Source of the DNA: Winogradskyella sp.
Lineage (GTDB): Bacteria > Bacteroidota > Bacteroidia > Flavobacteriales > Flavobacteriaceae
Assembly (NCBI GenBank): GCA_004211785.1
Contig: SHBX01000018.1
Coordinates: forward strand, 1 to 54,529
Direction: 5' to 3'
DNA: 54,529 bases
The notes beneath the pieces were generated by a model. That model was not told where the DNA came from and ran no database searches. It was given only the letters and a program-made list of their open reading frames with translations. This document shows, one piece after another, positions 1-8,124 of the stretch (position 1 is the first letter of the stretch; every line of letters starts with the position of its first letter). The position numbers and the translations under genes are program-made.

Positions 1-3
1 CTA

Positions 4-273
4 ATGAACTATTTTTTAATATCTAATGATTACTTAATTGTTAAAAACCATAATCACATTTGGAAAGAAAAAATCTATCATCTATCCAATATAAAAGAGG
101 TTGTTTTTGAATCCAATGGACAACAACCAAATTGCATGAGAATAATAACTAAAGACTTTAAAAATAAGCTATATCCTGCTGGGACTTTAAGAGGCAAAAC
201 CTGGCTGAAAATGAAAAAAAAATTAGAATTAAAAGGAGTTATTGTAAGAAACGAATGTATATATGAATATTGA
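4..273 (+). CDS. C-terminal part of a PH-like-domain protein (probably cut by window edge)
   Basis: The 89 readable residues look like a soluble beta-rich C-terminal domain (DYLIVKNHNHIWKEKIY, then KLYPAGTLRGKTW near residues 57-69). This pattern resembles a PH-like domain that I associate with the C-termini of small flavobacterial membrane proteins. The frame is open from base 1 through the codon before this ATG, so the gene very likely begins upstream of the window and this ATG may not be the start. No membrane segment is visible in the part present. Function unknown. The stop is followed by about 170 bases with no gene and no clear terminator. Confidence 0.5.
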   Translation: MNYFLISNDYLIVKNHNHIWKEKIYHLSNIKEVVFESNGQQPNCMRIITKDFKNKLYPAGTLRGKTWLKMKKKLELKGVIVRNECIYEY

Positions 274-444
274 AAAGCCAAATAGGATTTCATTAAGAAT
301 TTCTAACCAAAGTTTAACACCATTTTACCATTCTCCCTGCAATAAAGGCACAATCCTTGAGTTATCTTATACCTAAACTTTAACTAAAGCTAATGATATA
401 ATTATACGCCAACCAAAGAGATGTTTAACTAAAAATCTTTGATT

Positions 445-579
445 ATGAATCGTATATTATTTGTAGGTCTATGCCTCGTAGGAATTATGGTTTTTGTATT
501 CAATGCGTCGAATACAAAACAGAAAGAACAGCCTAAGACAAAAGTAGCTAAAGAAAGTTATAACAAAACGTTCTATTAG
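445..579 (+). CDS. Small 44-residue single-membrane-segment protein
   Basis: A short reading frame begins MNRILFVGLCLVGIMVFVFN and ends KESYNKTFY. The first 20 residues form one hydrophobic segment, as in a membrane anchor or uncleaved signal peptide, followed by a short, lysine-rich, highly polar tail. It is followed directly by a hairpin with a T-run (601-650), so it has the layout of an independent transcription unit. No family is recognised. The hydrophobic start, sensible composition and matching terminator support a real gene, but length alone cannot prove it. Confidence 0.5.
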   Translation: MNRILFVGLCLVGIMVFVFNASNTKQKEQPKTKVAKESYNKTFY

Positions 580-600
580 GTCTTTGACCTAAACCCTAAT

Positions 601-650
601 AAATGCTCAATGTTGATTATAAAATTTTCAGCAATGAGCATTTATTTTTT
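601..650 (+). terminator. Rho-independent terminator after the 44-residue ORF
   Basis: AAATGCTCA at 601-609 pairs perfectly with TGAGCATTT at 635-643 across a 25-base loop, followed by ATTTTTT. It lies about 20 bases after the stop codon of the small ORF. Confidence 0.6.
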
Positions 651-712
651 GATAGCCTTAACAATACAATCTTAAATAATATGTTTACTTTGCAACACCT
701 ATAACAAGTATC

Positions 713-973
713 ATGGGCGAACAAAAACGCAAACAATCTGCTAAAGGCGAATTTATTTTCGGAAAGAAAAACTATAAATGGTTATTTATTGGCCTAGCTT
801 TTATTGCTGTTGGTTTCATTATAATGGCTGGTGGTGGCAGTGATGACCCAAATGTTTTTGACGAATCTATTTTTCACTGGAGACGTATCCGTTTAGCACC
901 AACACTTGTACTTATTGGTTTTGGCATACAAGTCTATGCTATTCTATTGAATCCTAATAAGAAAAAGGATTAA
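713..973 (+). CDS. DUF3098 family small membrane protein
   Basis: An 86-residue protein with a basic N-terminus (about residues 1-24), a first membrane segment at about 24-42 (WLFIGLAFIAVGFIIMAGG), a short loop containing DDPNVFDESIFHWRRIRLAP, a second membrane segment at about 63-80, and a basic C-terminus. This matches the DUF3098 family, which in flavobacteria is commonly found between ftsX and uppP. Here uppP follows 58 bases downstream, in agreement. Role unknown; the neighbourhood suggests the cell envelope. The near-consensus -7 element TTACTTTG at 685-692 lies shortly upstream of the ATG. Confidence 0.85.
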   Translation: MGEQKRKQSAKGEFIFGKKNYKWLFIGLAFIAVGFIIMAGGGSDDPNVFDESIFHWRRIRLAPTLVLIGFGIQVYAILLNPNKKKD

Positions 974-1019
974 GACAAAATTCTATTCTATTTTTAATTT
1001 TTCCGTAACGGTATTTTAA

Positions 1020-1027
1020 TACTTTTG
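1020..1027 (+). promoter_or_regulatory. -7 promoter element of uppP, 4 bases before the start codon
   Basis: TACTTTTG fits the Bacteroidetes -7 consensus TAnnTTTG exactly. Only 4 bases separate it from the ATG at 1032, so the transcript would start at or very near the start codon. A clear TTTG at -33 is not seen. Confidence 0.5.
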
Positions 1028-1031
1028 CCTC

Positions 1032-1829
1032 ATGGATACAATCGATGCTGTTTTATTAGGTATTATTCAAGGTCTTACTGAGTTTTTACCTGTGTCTTCA
1101 AGTGGGCATTTAGAATTAGGAAAAGCTATTTTAGGAGACAACTCAATACCTAAAGAAAGTTTATTATTTACTGTTGTTCTTCATTTTGCTACAGCACTAA
1201 GTACTATTGTTGTTTTTAGAAAAGATATTTTATCACTTCTAAAAGGCATCTTTAAGTTCCAATGGAATGAGGATTTACAGTTTGCAGCAAAAATTGCAGT
1301 ATCTATGATTCCTGCGGTTATTGTTGGTTTATTTTTTGAGGAGCAACTTGAAGCGCTTTTTGGGGGAAATATTCTACTTGTAGGATGCATGTTAATTGTT
1401 ACTGCAATCCTTTTATTTCTAGCTGACAAAGCAAAAGATACAAAGAAAAAAGTAAGCTTTAGTAACGCCTTTGTTATTGGTGTATCACAAGCTATTGCTA
1501 TGCTACCAGGAATCTCACGATCTGGAGCAACCATATCAACTTCGGTATTATTAGGAAATGACAAAACTAAAGCTGCTCGCTTTTCATTTTTAATGGTTGT
1601 ACCCTTAATTTTTGGGAAAATCGCAAAAGATATTGTTGGTGGTGAACTCACATACGATGCCGCAAACTTCACAACTTTAGGAGTTGGTTTTATTGCTGCT
1701 TTTGTTGCAGGTCTTTTTGCTTGCACTTGGATGATTGCTCTAGTTAAAAAGAGTAAACTCTCTTACTTTGCCTTCTACTGTGTTATTGTTGGTACTATTG
1801 CCATAGGATTTTCGTTATCTAATAACTAG
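1032..1829 (+). CDS. uppP: Undecaprenyl-diphosphatase UppP (BacA)
   Basis: Integral membrane enzyme that dephosphorylates undecaprenyl diphosphate, recycling the lipid carrier for peptidoglycan and other wall polymers; it also gives bacitracin resistance. At 265 residues it has the usual family length. The two signature stretches are present: GLTEFLPVSSSGHL near residues 14-27, carrying the catalytic glutamate region and the serine loop, and PGISRSGATIS near residue 160. Multiple hydrophobic segments span the protein. It is followed after 7 bases by truB in the same direction. The ATG lies 4 bases after a TAnnTTTG element, suggesting a leaderless message. Confidence 0.96.
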   Translation: MDTIDAVLLGIIQGLTEFLPVSSSGHLELGKAILGDNSIPKESLLFTVVLHFATALSTIVVFRKDILSLLKGIFKFQWNEDLQFAAKIAVSMIPAVIVGLFFEEQLEALFGGNILLVGCMLIVTAILLFLADKAKDTKKKVSFSNAFVIGVSQAIAMLPGISRSGATISTSVLLGNDKTKAARFSFLMVVPLIFGKIAKDIVGGELTYDAANFTTLGVGFIAAFVAGLFACTWMIALVKKSKLSYFAFYCVIVGTIAIGFSLSNN

Positions 1830-1836
1830 AACTAAG

Positions 1837-2535
1837 ATGAAAACTGGCGAAGACTTTAAAAACGGTCAAGTTTTATTGATAGATAAACCATTAACATGGA
1901 CCTCTTTTCAAGCTGTAAACAAATTGCGTTGGGCGATACGCCAAGCATTTGGCATTAAAAAAATAAAAGTTGGTCATGCAGGAACTTTAGACCCTTTAGC
2001 AACAGGTTTATTGGTGATTTGCACAGGAAAAATGACTAAGCAAATCAATACATTTCAAGGTCAAGAGAAAGAATATACCGGCACTTTTGTTTTAGGCAGC
2101 ACAACACCTTCATACGATTTGGAAACCGAAATCAATGAGACGTATTCTACAGAACATATTACTGAAGACTTAGTCTATAACACAACTAAACAATTTACTG
2201 GTGTTATTGAGCAATTTCCACCTGTATTTTCGGCTATAAAAAAAGATGGTAAACGCTTGTATGAATTTGCACGAGCCGGTGAAGCCGTAGAAATTAAGTC
2301 ACGACAAGTTGAAATTACCGAATTTGAAATCACTAATATTTCAGGAAATAATCTAGAGTTCAGAGTAATTTGTAGTAAAGGCACTTATATCCGCTCTTTG
2401 GCTCATGATTTTGGAAAGGCATTAAACTCTGGCGCTCACCTTTCAGTATTACGACGTACCAGAATTGGTGATTTTAAGGTTGAAAATGGTTTAACTCCTG
2501 AAGAGTTCATTGCTACATTACCTGAGAAGATATAA
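1837..2535 (+). CDS. truB: tRNA pseudouridine(55) synthase TruB
   Basis: Converts U55 of the T-loop of tRNAs to pseudouridine. The 232-residue protein has the catalytic motif GHAGTLDPLATGLL at about residues 47-60, with the catalytic aspartate in TLDP, and later the family stretches PPVFSAIKKDGKRLYE and CSKGTYIRSLAHDFG. Length fits the shorter TruB class without an extended PUA domain. It lies 7 bases after uppP and is probably co-transcribed with it, the order I associate with flavobacteria. Confidence 0.96.
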   Translation: MKTGEDFKNGQVLLIDKPLTWTSFQAVNKLRWAIRQAFGIKKIKVGHAGTLDPLATGLLVICTGKMTKQINTFQGQEKEYTGTFVLGSTTPSYDLETEINETYSTEHITEDLVYNTTKQFTGVIEQFPPVFSAIKKDGKRLYEFARAGEAVEIKSRQVEITEFEITNISGNNLEFRVICSKGTYIRSLAHDFGKALNSGAHLSVLRRTRIGDFKVENGLTPEEFIATLPEKI

Positions 2536-2614
2536 TACTTAATAATATACTTCTAAACCTTTTTAACGTTATACTCGTATATAATTAGGTACAATTTTTG
2601 CTCTAAATAACTAA

Positions 2615-3346
2615 ATGCAGTTTATAGAAAAATACAAAGCTTTATTAATCACAAGCCTTATTACTGGCATTGTTGGTTTTGGTATGTTTAGTATTCAGCT
2701 TTCAAACACTAAGGAATTGATTGCCGAAACTTTTTATGAGATAGAACCAAAAACTGAAGAAGAAATCCTTAAAGAGCTTGAAGACATTCAAGATTTAAAA
2801 TCTCCGACGACAAACAAAGCTTATAATGAAGATGAGGAGTTTAAAAAGCTTATGAAAAACTTCAAAACAGTTCGGGCTGATGATTTTGAAAGAACAACAA
2901 AGCAATTGGAAGAAAACAAATCAGAGCGTGAACTAGATGCTGAAACTGATAATATATCAAATTACAGTTCTAACAAAGCTTATGCTCTCAAACAAAAAGA
3001 AACCGAGTCTTATAAAAAATTACAAGATTTACTAGACAAAAAGCAAGACGGTATTGCTGAGCACGCTAAAGGCGGAAGTACTTTGAGTTATTCTTTAAAA
3101 AACCGTAGACTTTTGAGTTACAACACGCCAAGATATTTGTGCGAACGCTCAGGTAAAATTGTAGTCAACATCAAAGTAGATAATAGCGGAAATGTCTTTG
3201 AAGCATACATCAATGGTTCATCAAATAGTGACAATGAATGTTTGATTGAGCATGCTATAGAATATGCGAAATCGGTACGCTTTAATACTTCAAAACGTAC
3301 CGATCAATTAGGTTCTATAACCTTTTACTTTAAGGGCAAAAATTAG
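2615..3346 (+). CDS. Membrane-anchored protein with TonB-like C-terminal domain
   Basis: A 243-residue protein with one N-terminal membrane segment (about residues 9-28, LLITSLITGIVGFGMFSIQL), a long charged, probably helical middle (about 45-150), and a C-terminal domain (about 170-243: SGKIVVNIKVDNSGNVFEAY) with the V-x-V-x-x-x-G-x-V pattern of TonB-type energy transducer domains. It probably sits in the inner membrane with the C-terminal domain in the periplasm. It lacks an obvious proline-rich linker, so it may be a TonB-related structural protein rather than a working TonB. Its stop overlaps the stop of the convergent thioredoxin gene by 4 bases (TTAG). Confidence 0.7.
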   Translation: MQFIEKYKALLITSLITGIVGFGMFSIQLSNTKELIAETFYEIEPKTEEEILKELEDIQDLKSPTTNKAYNEDEEFKKLMKNFKTVRADDFERTTKQLEENKSERELDAETDNISNYSSNKAYALKQKETESYKKLQDLLDKKQDGIAEHAKGGSTLSYSLKNRRLLSYNTPRYLCERSGKIVVNIKVDNSGNVFEAYINGSSNSDNECLIEHAIEYAKSVRFNTSKRTDQLGSITFYFKGKN

Positions 3347-3960
3347 CTTAATAAGCCTACTAAATCTTCAATTGTAGATTGCCCCTTGTCTTTATTATAC
3401 CAACGCTGTAAATCTTCTTTAAATTCTGGAGTTAGCTTTCCATGTTCTGCTTTATAATCATTGACCAATTGTGTAGCTACAGATGGTCTTGGTCCAAAAG
3501 TATTTACGACTTCTTGAGTCTCTTCATCTATAATGATTAATTTAGGAATTGCCTTTCCGCCATTAGTTAAAAACTCATTTATTAAGGTTTCATTCTCATC
3601 ACGTAAAACCACTTTATAATTGATGTTATCATTAAGTTCTACTACTTTATTAATTACAGGCATAATATGCGCCGCATCACCACACCAACTTTCGGTAAGC
3701 ACCAACCATGTCATTTTTCTATTAGAATTTTCTATAGTTGACTTAGCCTCATCAGACACCTTAACCGTTTTGTCCCAGCGTTTCATTCGTCTATTATTAA
3801 GCATCGTGTAATTAGCTAAAGCTTCTGTTTTGTCTGGACCTGTAGTTGAGTTTTTTTCTGTTAAATCACTTACCAAGTCCTTATATTCTGAATAAGACAT
3901 GCTTTTCTCTAAGCTTGCAGAAATTATATCGTTTATCATAGTGTGTTGTAACGTTTCCAT
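3343..3960 (-). CDS. Thioredoxin-family protein with a WCGD active-site variant
   Basis: A 205-residue cytoplasmic protein. The thioredoxin-like core lies at about residues 80-190, with LVLTESWCGDAAHIMP holding the equivalent of the active site. Only the first cysteine of CxxC is kept (WCGD), so it is unlikely to be a dithiol oxidoreductase. A later KAIPKLIIID carries the cis-proline expected of the fold. The N-terminal 70 residues are helical and specific to this family. No signal peptide. It stands alone on the minus strand, convergent with the TonB-like gene. Confidence 0.75.
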   Translation of the reverse strand: METLQHTMINDIISASLEKSMSYSEYKDLVSDLTEKNSTTGPDKTEALANYTMLNNRRMKRWDKTVKVSDEAKSTIENSNRKMTWLVLTESWCGDAAHIMPVINKVVELNDNINYKVVLRDENETLINEFLTNGGKAIPKLIIIDEETQEVVNTFGPRPSVATQLVNDYKAEHGKLTPEFKEDLQRWYNKDKGQSTIEDLVGLLS

Positions 3961-4040
3961 AATACAAAATTAAAATTCTATTGCTCAAAATTGTGCAACA
4001 GTTGTTACATTAGTAGTATAATTATTAAAAGCTTACAACT

Positions 4041-4604
4041 ATGGTAAAACACAAATGTGGATGGTGTGTCGGTGACCCACTTTATGAAGCTTATCATGAT
4101 AATGAATGGGGCGTACCGGTAAAAGATGATCACCAGCTATTTGAATTTTTAATCCTTGAAACGTTTCAAGCTGGCTTGAGTTGGATTACTATTTTACGCA
4201 AGCGTGAAAACTTCAGAAAAGCCTTTGATTATTTTGACTATAAGAAAATAGCAAATTATGACGAAGACAAAATTGCTGATTTACTACAAGATGCTGGAAT
4301 TATTCGTAATAAGCTAAAAGTAAATGCTACTGTATCTAATGCCAAAGCTTTTATAAAAGTACAAGAAGAGTTTGGATCATTCTCAAAATATATATGGGAA
4401 TTTGTTGATGATAAACCCATTAAAAATAGTTTTAAAAACTATAAAGATGCTCCAGCAAATACACCATTAAGTGATGCACTTAGTAAAGACTTAAAGAAAA
4501 GAGGTTTTAAATTTGTGGGATCTACTGTGGTTTATGCACATATGCAAGCTACTGGAATGGTTAATGACCATGAAGTCTCATGTTTTAGATATAATGAAGT
4601 ATAG
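4041..4604 (+). CDS. tag: DNA-3-methyladenine glycosylase I
   Basis: Base-excision repair enzyme that removes 3-methyladenine from alkylated DNA. The 187-residue length is typical. The N-terminal zinc-site cysteine and the signature DPLYEAYHDNEWGVP lie in residues 4-27. LETFQAGLSWITILRKRENFRKAF (about residues 38-61) is the family core, and the C-terminal VYAHMQATGMVNDHEVSCF carries the remaining zinc-ligand histidine and cysteine. The stop TAG (4602-4604) is immediately followed by the reverse-strand stop of aat, with no bases between the genes. Confidence 0.95.
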   Translation: MVKHKCGWCVGDPLYEAYHDNEWGVPVKDDHQLFEFLILETFQAGLSWITILRKRENFRKAFDYFDYKKIANYDEDKIADLLQDAGIIRNKLKVNATVSNAKAFIKVQEEFGSFSKYIWEFVDDKPIKNSFKNYKDAPANTPLSDALSKDLKKRGFKFVGSTVVYAHMQATGMVNDHEVSCFRYNEV

Positions 4605-5228
4605 TTAAAGAAATTTTAGAAACTCTTGTCTTGAAATATGCTTCCCACCTAGGCTTTCAAGATGTTTCGTGTGTAATTGGCAATCAACTATATTATATTC
4701 TGAAGATTGAATAAAATGTATAAAACCATACTTACTAGCATTACTTTTTTTTGCAAACATACTTTCTCCACAGAAAACTTTATTACCTATATCTACACCA
4801 TAAAGCCCGCCAACTAAATCTTTGCCTTGCCATACCTCAACAGAAGTTGCATAACCTAGTTTGTGTAATTTGGTGTAAGCCTCAATCATCGTATTTGTAA
4901 TCCAAGTACCATCTTGTCCTTCGCGAACTTTAGCAGCGCAATTAGAAATTACATCCTCAAATGCTTGGTTCATTGTAACCTTAAATTGCCTTTTTTTGAA
5001 TAGCTGCTTCATACTTTTTGATACCTTAAGTTCACTAGGGTAAATAACAAATCTTGGGTCTGGTGACCACCACAAAACAGGCTCATCTATTTCAAACCAA
5101 GGAAAGATTCCATTTTTATATGCATGTAACAATCTCTTGGATGATAAATCACCTCCTATGGCTAATAATCCATCGGCTGATGCTTCAGAAACATGAGGAA
5201 ATTCTATTTTATCAGTTAAAAAATACAT
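4605..5228 (-). CDS. aat: Leucyl/phenylalanyl-tRNA--protein transferase
   Basis: Transfers Leu or Phe from aminoacyl-tRNA to proteins with N-terminal Arg or Lys, making them substrates of the ClpS/ClpAP N-end-rule pathway. The 207-residue protein starts MYFLTDKIEFPHVSEASADGLLAIGGDL and contains GIFPWFEIDEPVLWWSPDPRFV (about residues 40-60), the segment VEVWQGKDLVGGLYGVDIGN, and the C-terminal pattern VDCQLHTKHLESLGG. All are diagnostic of the family. It is a single-gene unit; the convergent tag gene ends at the preceding base. Confidence 0.95.
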   Translation of the reverse strand: MYFLTDKIEFPHVSEASADGLLAIGGDLSSKRLLHAYKNGIFPWFEIDEPVLWWSPDPRFVIYPSELKVSKSMKQLFKKRQFKVTMNQAFEDVISNCAAKVREGQDGTWITNTMIEAYTKLHKLGYATSVEVWQGKDLVGGLYGVDIGNKVFCGESMFAKKSNASKYGFIHFIQSSEYNIVDCQLHTKHLESLGGKHISRQEFLKFL

Positions 5229-5435
5229 TTATTTAGGCTACTATATCGTTATAGTTGGCGTTACTAGTGTTAAATCAAGCAATTAACTTGGGAAAATTAG
5301 CTTTTTTTCTCATATTTGATGTAACCTTTATGTTACAAATTTTGTTCATCATTGCTTTTTTTTGAGTTTGTTCGTAAAGGTTAAACCTAAAACCACAATA
5401 TTAAGTCCTGATTTTTCATCAGGACTTTTTTTATT
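5229..5435 (+). ncRNA. Candidate small RNA ending in an orphan plus-strand terminator
   Basis: No gene of useful length lies here, and both flanking genes are on the minus strand, yet a strong plus-strand terminator (5403-5432) ends the segment. Internal structure includes ATTTG..TAAC/GTTACAAAT at about 5314-5340 and GGTTAAACC near 5379. The only open frame with an ATG is 11 codons (5330-5365, MLQILFIIAFF). No promoter clearly matching the consensus was found, so the 5' end is unknown. No known RNA family is recognised. Confidence 0.3.
5403..5432 (+). terminator. Strong plus-strand terminator without a protein gene upstream
   Basis: AAGTCCTGAT (5403-5412) pairs with ATCAGGACTT (5418-5427) across the loop TTTTC, followed on the plus strand by a T-run. 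On the minus strand the hairpin is followed by AATATTG and so has no T-run beyond two bases. Confidence 0.75.
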
Positions 5436-5441
5436 AAAACC

Positions 5442-5473
5442 AAAAAAGCCTGTTTTTAAAAACAGGCTTTTTT
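5442..5473. terminator. Perfect 16-bp palindromic terminator (serves the DUF3127 gene)
   Basis: AAAAAAGCCTGTTTTT is followed directly by its exact reverse complement. Read on the minus strand it lies 20 bases after the DUF3127 stop and ends in a T-run; it would also work on the plus strand. Confidence 0.8.
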
Positions 5474-5493
5474 ATTCATTATTTCTTTCCGTA

Positions 5494-5871
5494 TTAAAAC
5501 GGTAAATCGTCGTGATCCTCTGTATTTAAATCTGTAGCAGGTTCAAAAGCAGCAGCTGGAGCAACAGGAGGCATATCGCCACTTGGAGTTTCTGCTTGCA
5601 TTGCTTCTATTCGCCATCCTTGGATTGAGTTAAAATACTTTACTTCACCTTGAGGGTTTGTCCACTCACGACCTCTCAAGTTAATATTTACTTTTACTTG
5701 TTGCCCAACTTGGTAGCTATTTAATAAGTCTGTTTTGTCTTGAACAAACTCTACCATAATATGTTGTGGGTATTGCTCTTCTGTAGTTATTACAAGCTCT
5801 CGCTTTCTAAATCCATTGCTACCAAAGGTTTGTGTTTCACCAATAACCTTGATTCGTCCTTGTACTTCCAT
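5494..5871 (-). CDS. DUF3127 protein, OB-fold, SSB-like acidic tail
   Basis: A 125-residue protein beginning MEVQGRIKVIGETQTFG and containing FRKRELVITTEEQYPQHI and VKVNINLRGREWTNPQGEVK, the pattern of DUF3127. This is a Bacteroidetes family thought to have an OB fold like single-stranded-DNA-binding protein. The last residues, EDHDDLPF, look like the acidic tip by which SSB recruits repair proteins. The middle tail (about 88-115) is alanine- and proline-rich, like an SSB linker. It follows the flavin reductase gene after 22 bases and is followed by a terminator. A nucleic-acid role is inferred. Confidence 0.85.
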   Translation of the reverse strand: MEVQGRIKVIGETQTFGSNGFRKRELVITTEEQYPQHIMVEFVQDKTDLLNSYQVGQQVKVNINLRGREWTNPQGEVKYFNSIQGWRIEAMQAETPSGDMPPVAPAAAFEPATDLNTEDHDDLPF

Positions 5872-5893
5872 TTTTAATATTTATTGATATAAT

Positions 5894-6778
5894 TTATTTT
5901 TTATTATTAGCTAAGAGCATGATTAGTGCTTCTTTTGCATGACCTTGTTCTATGCATTTTTTGGCTCTTTTGTGAACATCAATACCCAAAACATCTGTAT
6001 GAGACAAGTCCCCATATTCTTCCGAAGTATTTAAATAGTTATCTATTTCATCTTCACTCGGAAAGACTGCTAAATTACCTAAAATTCCTAAATCATTTCC
6101 TGTTAAAACAGAACTTTTTCTAACAAATTCGGGCAACATATCAACACCTATTCCTAAAGTGGTCAATGGCTTTGGTATTTCGAAAAAACCATCTTTTGCA
6201 CGACTGTAATAACTACCGCCAGCACGAGCTACTAAATCTAATTTTTCTTGGTTGATACTTCCGTTGTCTTCTAAAATATCTTCAGAGATATGTATTTTCA
6301 ATACCTCACATATAATGAGATTACCTGCGCCACCTTCATTCCCTAATCTTACAATTTCGTTAACCTTACATTCTATCTGTATTGGAGACTCTGCCACTCT
6401 AAAAGGTTTGACCAAATCAGATTTCAGCATGGTTAAACCTGATTTTTCAAATTCATTGACACCTTCGGGATATTCTGTACTACTTAAAGACATTTGTTGT
6501 ACGATGTTGTAATTCACCGTATTTATAACAACTTCATTTACTGCTTCTGCATTCTCTAAAGTATGTTTAATAGTATTGTCTCTAACACGCCTTGCTGGCG
6601 AAAATATTAGAATTGGTGGATTTGCACTAAATACATTAAAGAAACTAAAGGGTGATAAATTTGGTTTCCCATCCGCGTCTATTGTACTTGCAAAAGCGAT
6701 TGGTCTTGGTGCAACTGCACTTAATAAATAGCTATGTAATTTGGCTGTTGTAAGATCTTTTGGTTGGTAAGACACCAT
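5894..6778 (-). CDS. Flavin reductase-like FMN-binding split-barrel protein
   Basis: A 294-residue protein. The N-terminal 200 residues form a flavin reductase-like domain: SAVAPRPIAFASTIDADGKPNLSPFSFFN near residues 20-48 is the typical FMN-binding stretch, followed by PPILIFSPARRVRDNT. The C-terminal 90 residues (LTTLGIGVDMLPEFVRKS onward) are helical and common in the Bacteroidetes members of the family. The likely reaction is NAD(P)H-dependent flavin reduction or a related flavin-linked oxidoreduction; the substrate is unknown. First gene of a two-gene minus-strand unit with the DUF3127 gene. Confidence 0.85.
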   Translation of the reverse strand: MVSYQPKDLTTAKLHSYLLSAVAPRPIAFASTIDADGKPNLSPFSFFNVFSANPPILIFSPARRVRDNTIKHTLENAEAVNEVVINTVNYNIVQQMSLSSTEYPEGVNEFEKSGLTMLKSDLVKPFRVAESPIQIECKVNEIVRLGNEGGAGNLIICEVLKIHISEDILEDNGSINQEKLDLVARAGGSYYSRAKDGFFEIPKPLTTLGIGVDMLPEFVRKSSVLTGNDLGILGNLAVFPSEDEIDNYLNTSEEYGDLSHTDVLGIDVHKRAKKCIEQGHAKEALIMLLANNKK

Positions 6779-6900
6779 AAAAATTCATTTTTATCAAAGA
6801 TAACCATATTACAGACGTAATAAAATGAATTGTCTGTAGTTTGAAAACAATAATATTTACAGAATTACATTATATTTAGAACCATTAACTATTCTAATTG

Positions 6901-8124
6901 ATGCGCATACATCTTAACAGAAATGTAATCCGTTGGATTATAATTATTTCATCTTTTGTCATTGTATCCTTAATTCTCTGGAATACCTATGTGTTTTTTC
7001 AGCATTTTAAGTCTGAAGAGCGCGCCAAGATGAAAAGTTGGACATTTGCATATACTGAATTTGCAAAAAATGCATATGATAACTCTCAAGACTTAGACAA
7101 TTTTGAGGTAAATATAGTTGCCGAATACATCGTTGTAGACTCTACCTTAAATACTCCAATGTTATTATTGGATAAAAATCAAAATATAATTAGTCACAGA
7201 AATATTTTTGCTAAACCTCGCCTTACCGAAAAGAATGAACTGGCTCAAGTATATAATGACAGTATTGATGACAACCTCGTTGAAGCAAATAAAAACCAAT
7301 TAATTATAAAATTTCAGAAAGAAAATCAACCACTAGTCATGGAAGATTTAGAACAGACGCTTTACTATGGTAACTCGCCTTTACTAAATAATCTCAAATA
7401 CTATCCTTTAGCATTATTGTTAATTATACTTCTATTTGCAGCCGTGGTATATTTCTTTTACCGCAGTTCTAAAACGGCAGAACAGAACAAACTATGGACT
7501 GGTATGGCTAAAGAAACAGCACATCAGATAGGAACGCCTTTATCTTCATTAGTAGGTTGGACAGAAATATTAAAGTCTGAAAACGTTAATCCAGACTACA
7601 TCGTTGAGATGGAAAAAGATGTTGACCGTTTAAAGACCATAACTGAGCGTTTTAGCAAAATTGGGTCTGTTCCAGAATTAAAAACTGCTGATATAGTTTC
7701 TGAAACTCAAAACTCATTTGCTTATTTACAGTCAAGAACCTCAAAGCTTATAGAATTTGATATAGAAATTCCTGAAAAAGAAATTAAGGTAAAACTTAAC
7801 GAACAGCTTTTTAGTTGGACTATTGAAAACTTAGTTAAAAATGCTATTGATGCTATGAAAGGCAAAGGTAAATTGACCTTGAAGCTTATAGAAAAAGAAA
7901 GACAAGTTCTGATACAGATATCCGATAGTGGGAAAGGCATTCCTAAAAGTCAATTCAATACTATTTTTGAGCCAGGTTATACAACAAAAAAGCGTGGTTG
8001 GGGTTTAGGCCTATCATTATCTAGACGAATAATCGAAGATTACCACAGTGGGAAAATTAAAGTTTTAAATTCTGAGTTAGGAAAAGGCTCTACAATGCAA
8101 ATTGCATTGAAAACTCTTAACTAA
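6901..8124 (+). CDS. Membrane sensor histidine kinase (orphan)
   Basis: A 407-residue kinase with an N-terminal membrane segment (about residues 10-32), a periplasmic sensing region (about 33-165), a second membrane segment (about 166-187) and a cytoplasmic kinase core. The H-box is MAKETAHQIGTPLSSLVGW with the phospho-accepting His near residue 208. The N-box NLVKNAIDAM, the G1 box DSGKGIP and the G2 box GWGLGLSLSRRI follow. No HAMP domain is evident, and no response regulator gene adjoins. An ATG at 6901 is preferred to the TTG three bases earlier. It overlaps the convergent HIT gene by 8 bases. Confidence 0.9.
   Translation: MRIHLNRNVIRWIIIISSFVIVSLILWNTYVFFQHFKSEERAKMKSWTFAYTEFAKNAYDNSQDLDNFEVNIVAEYIVVDSTLNTPMLLLDKNQNIISHRNIFAKPRLTEKNELAQVYNDSIDDNLVEANKNQLIIKFQKENQPLVMEDLEQTLYYGNSPLLNNLKYYPLALLLIILLFAAVVYFFYRSSKTAEQNKLWTGMAKETAHQIGTPLSSLVGWTEILKSENVNPDYIVEMEKDVDRLKTITERFSKIGSVPELKTADIVSETQNSFAYLQSRTSKLIEFDIEIPEKEIKVKLNEQLFSWTIENLVKNAIDAMKGKGKLTLKLIEKERQVLIQISDSGKGIPKSQFNTIFEPGYTTKKRGWGLGLSLSRRIIEDYHSGKIKVLNSELGKGSTMQIALKTLN

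Noticed and set aside
1181..1726. A 181-codon open frame antisense to uppP
   Set aside because: It lies wholly inside a certain gene, has no recognisable domain and reads as the mirror of hydrophobic uppP codons.
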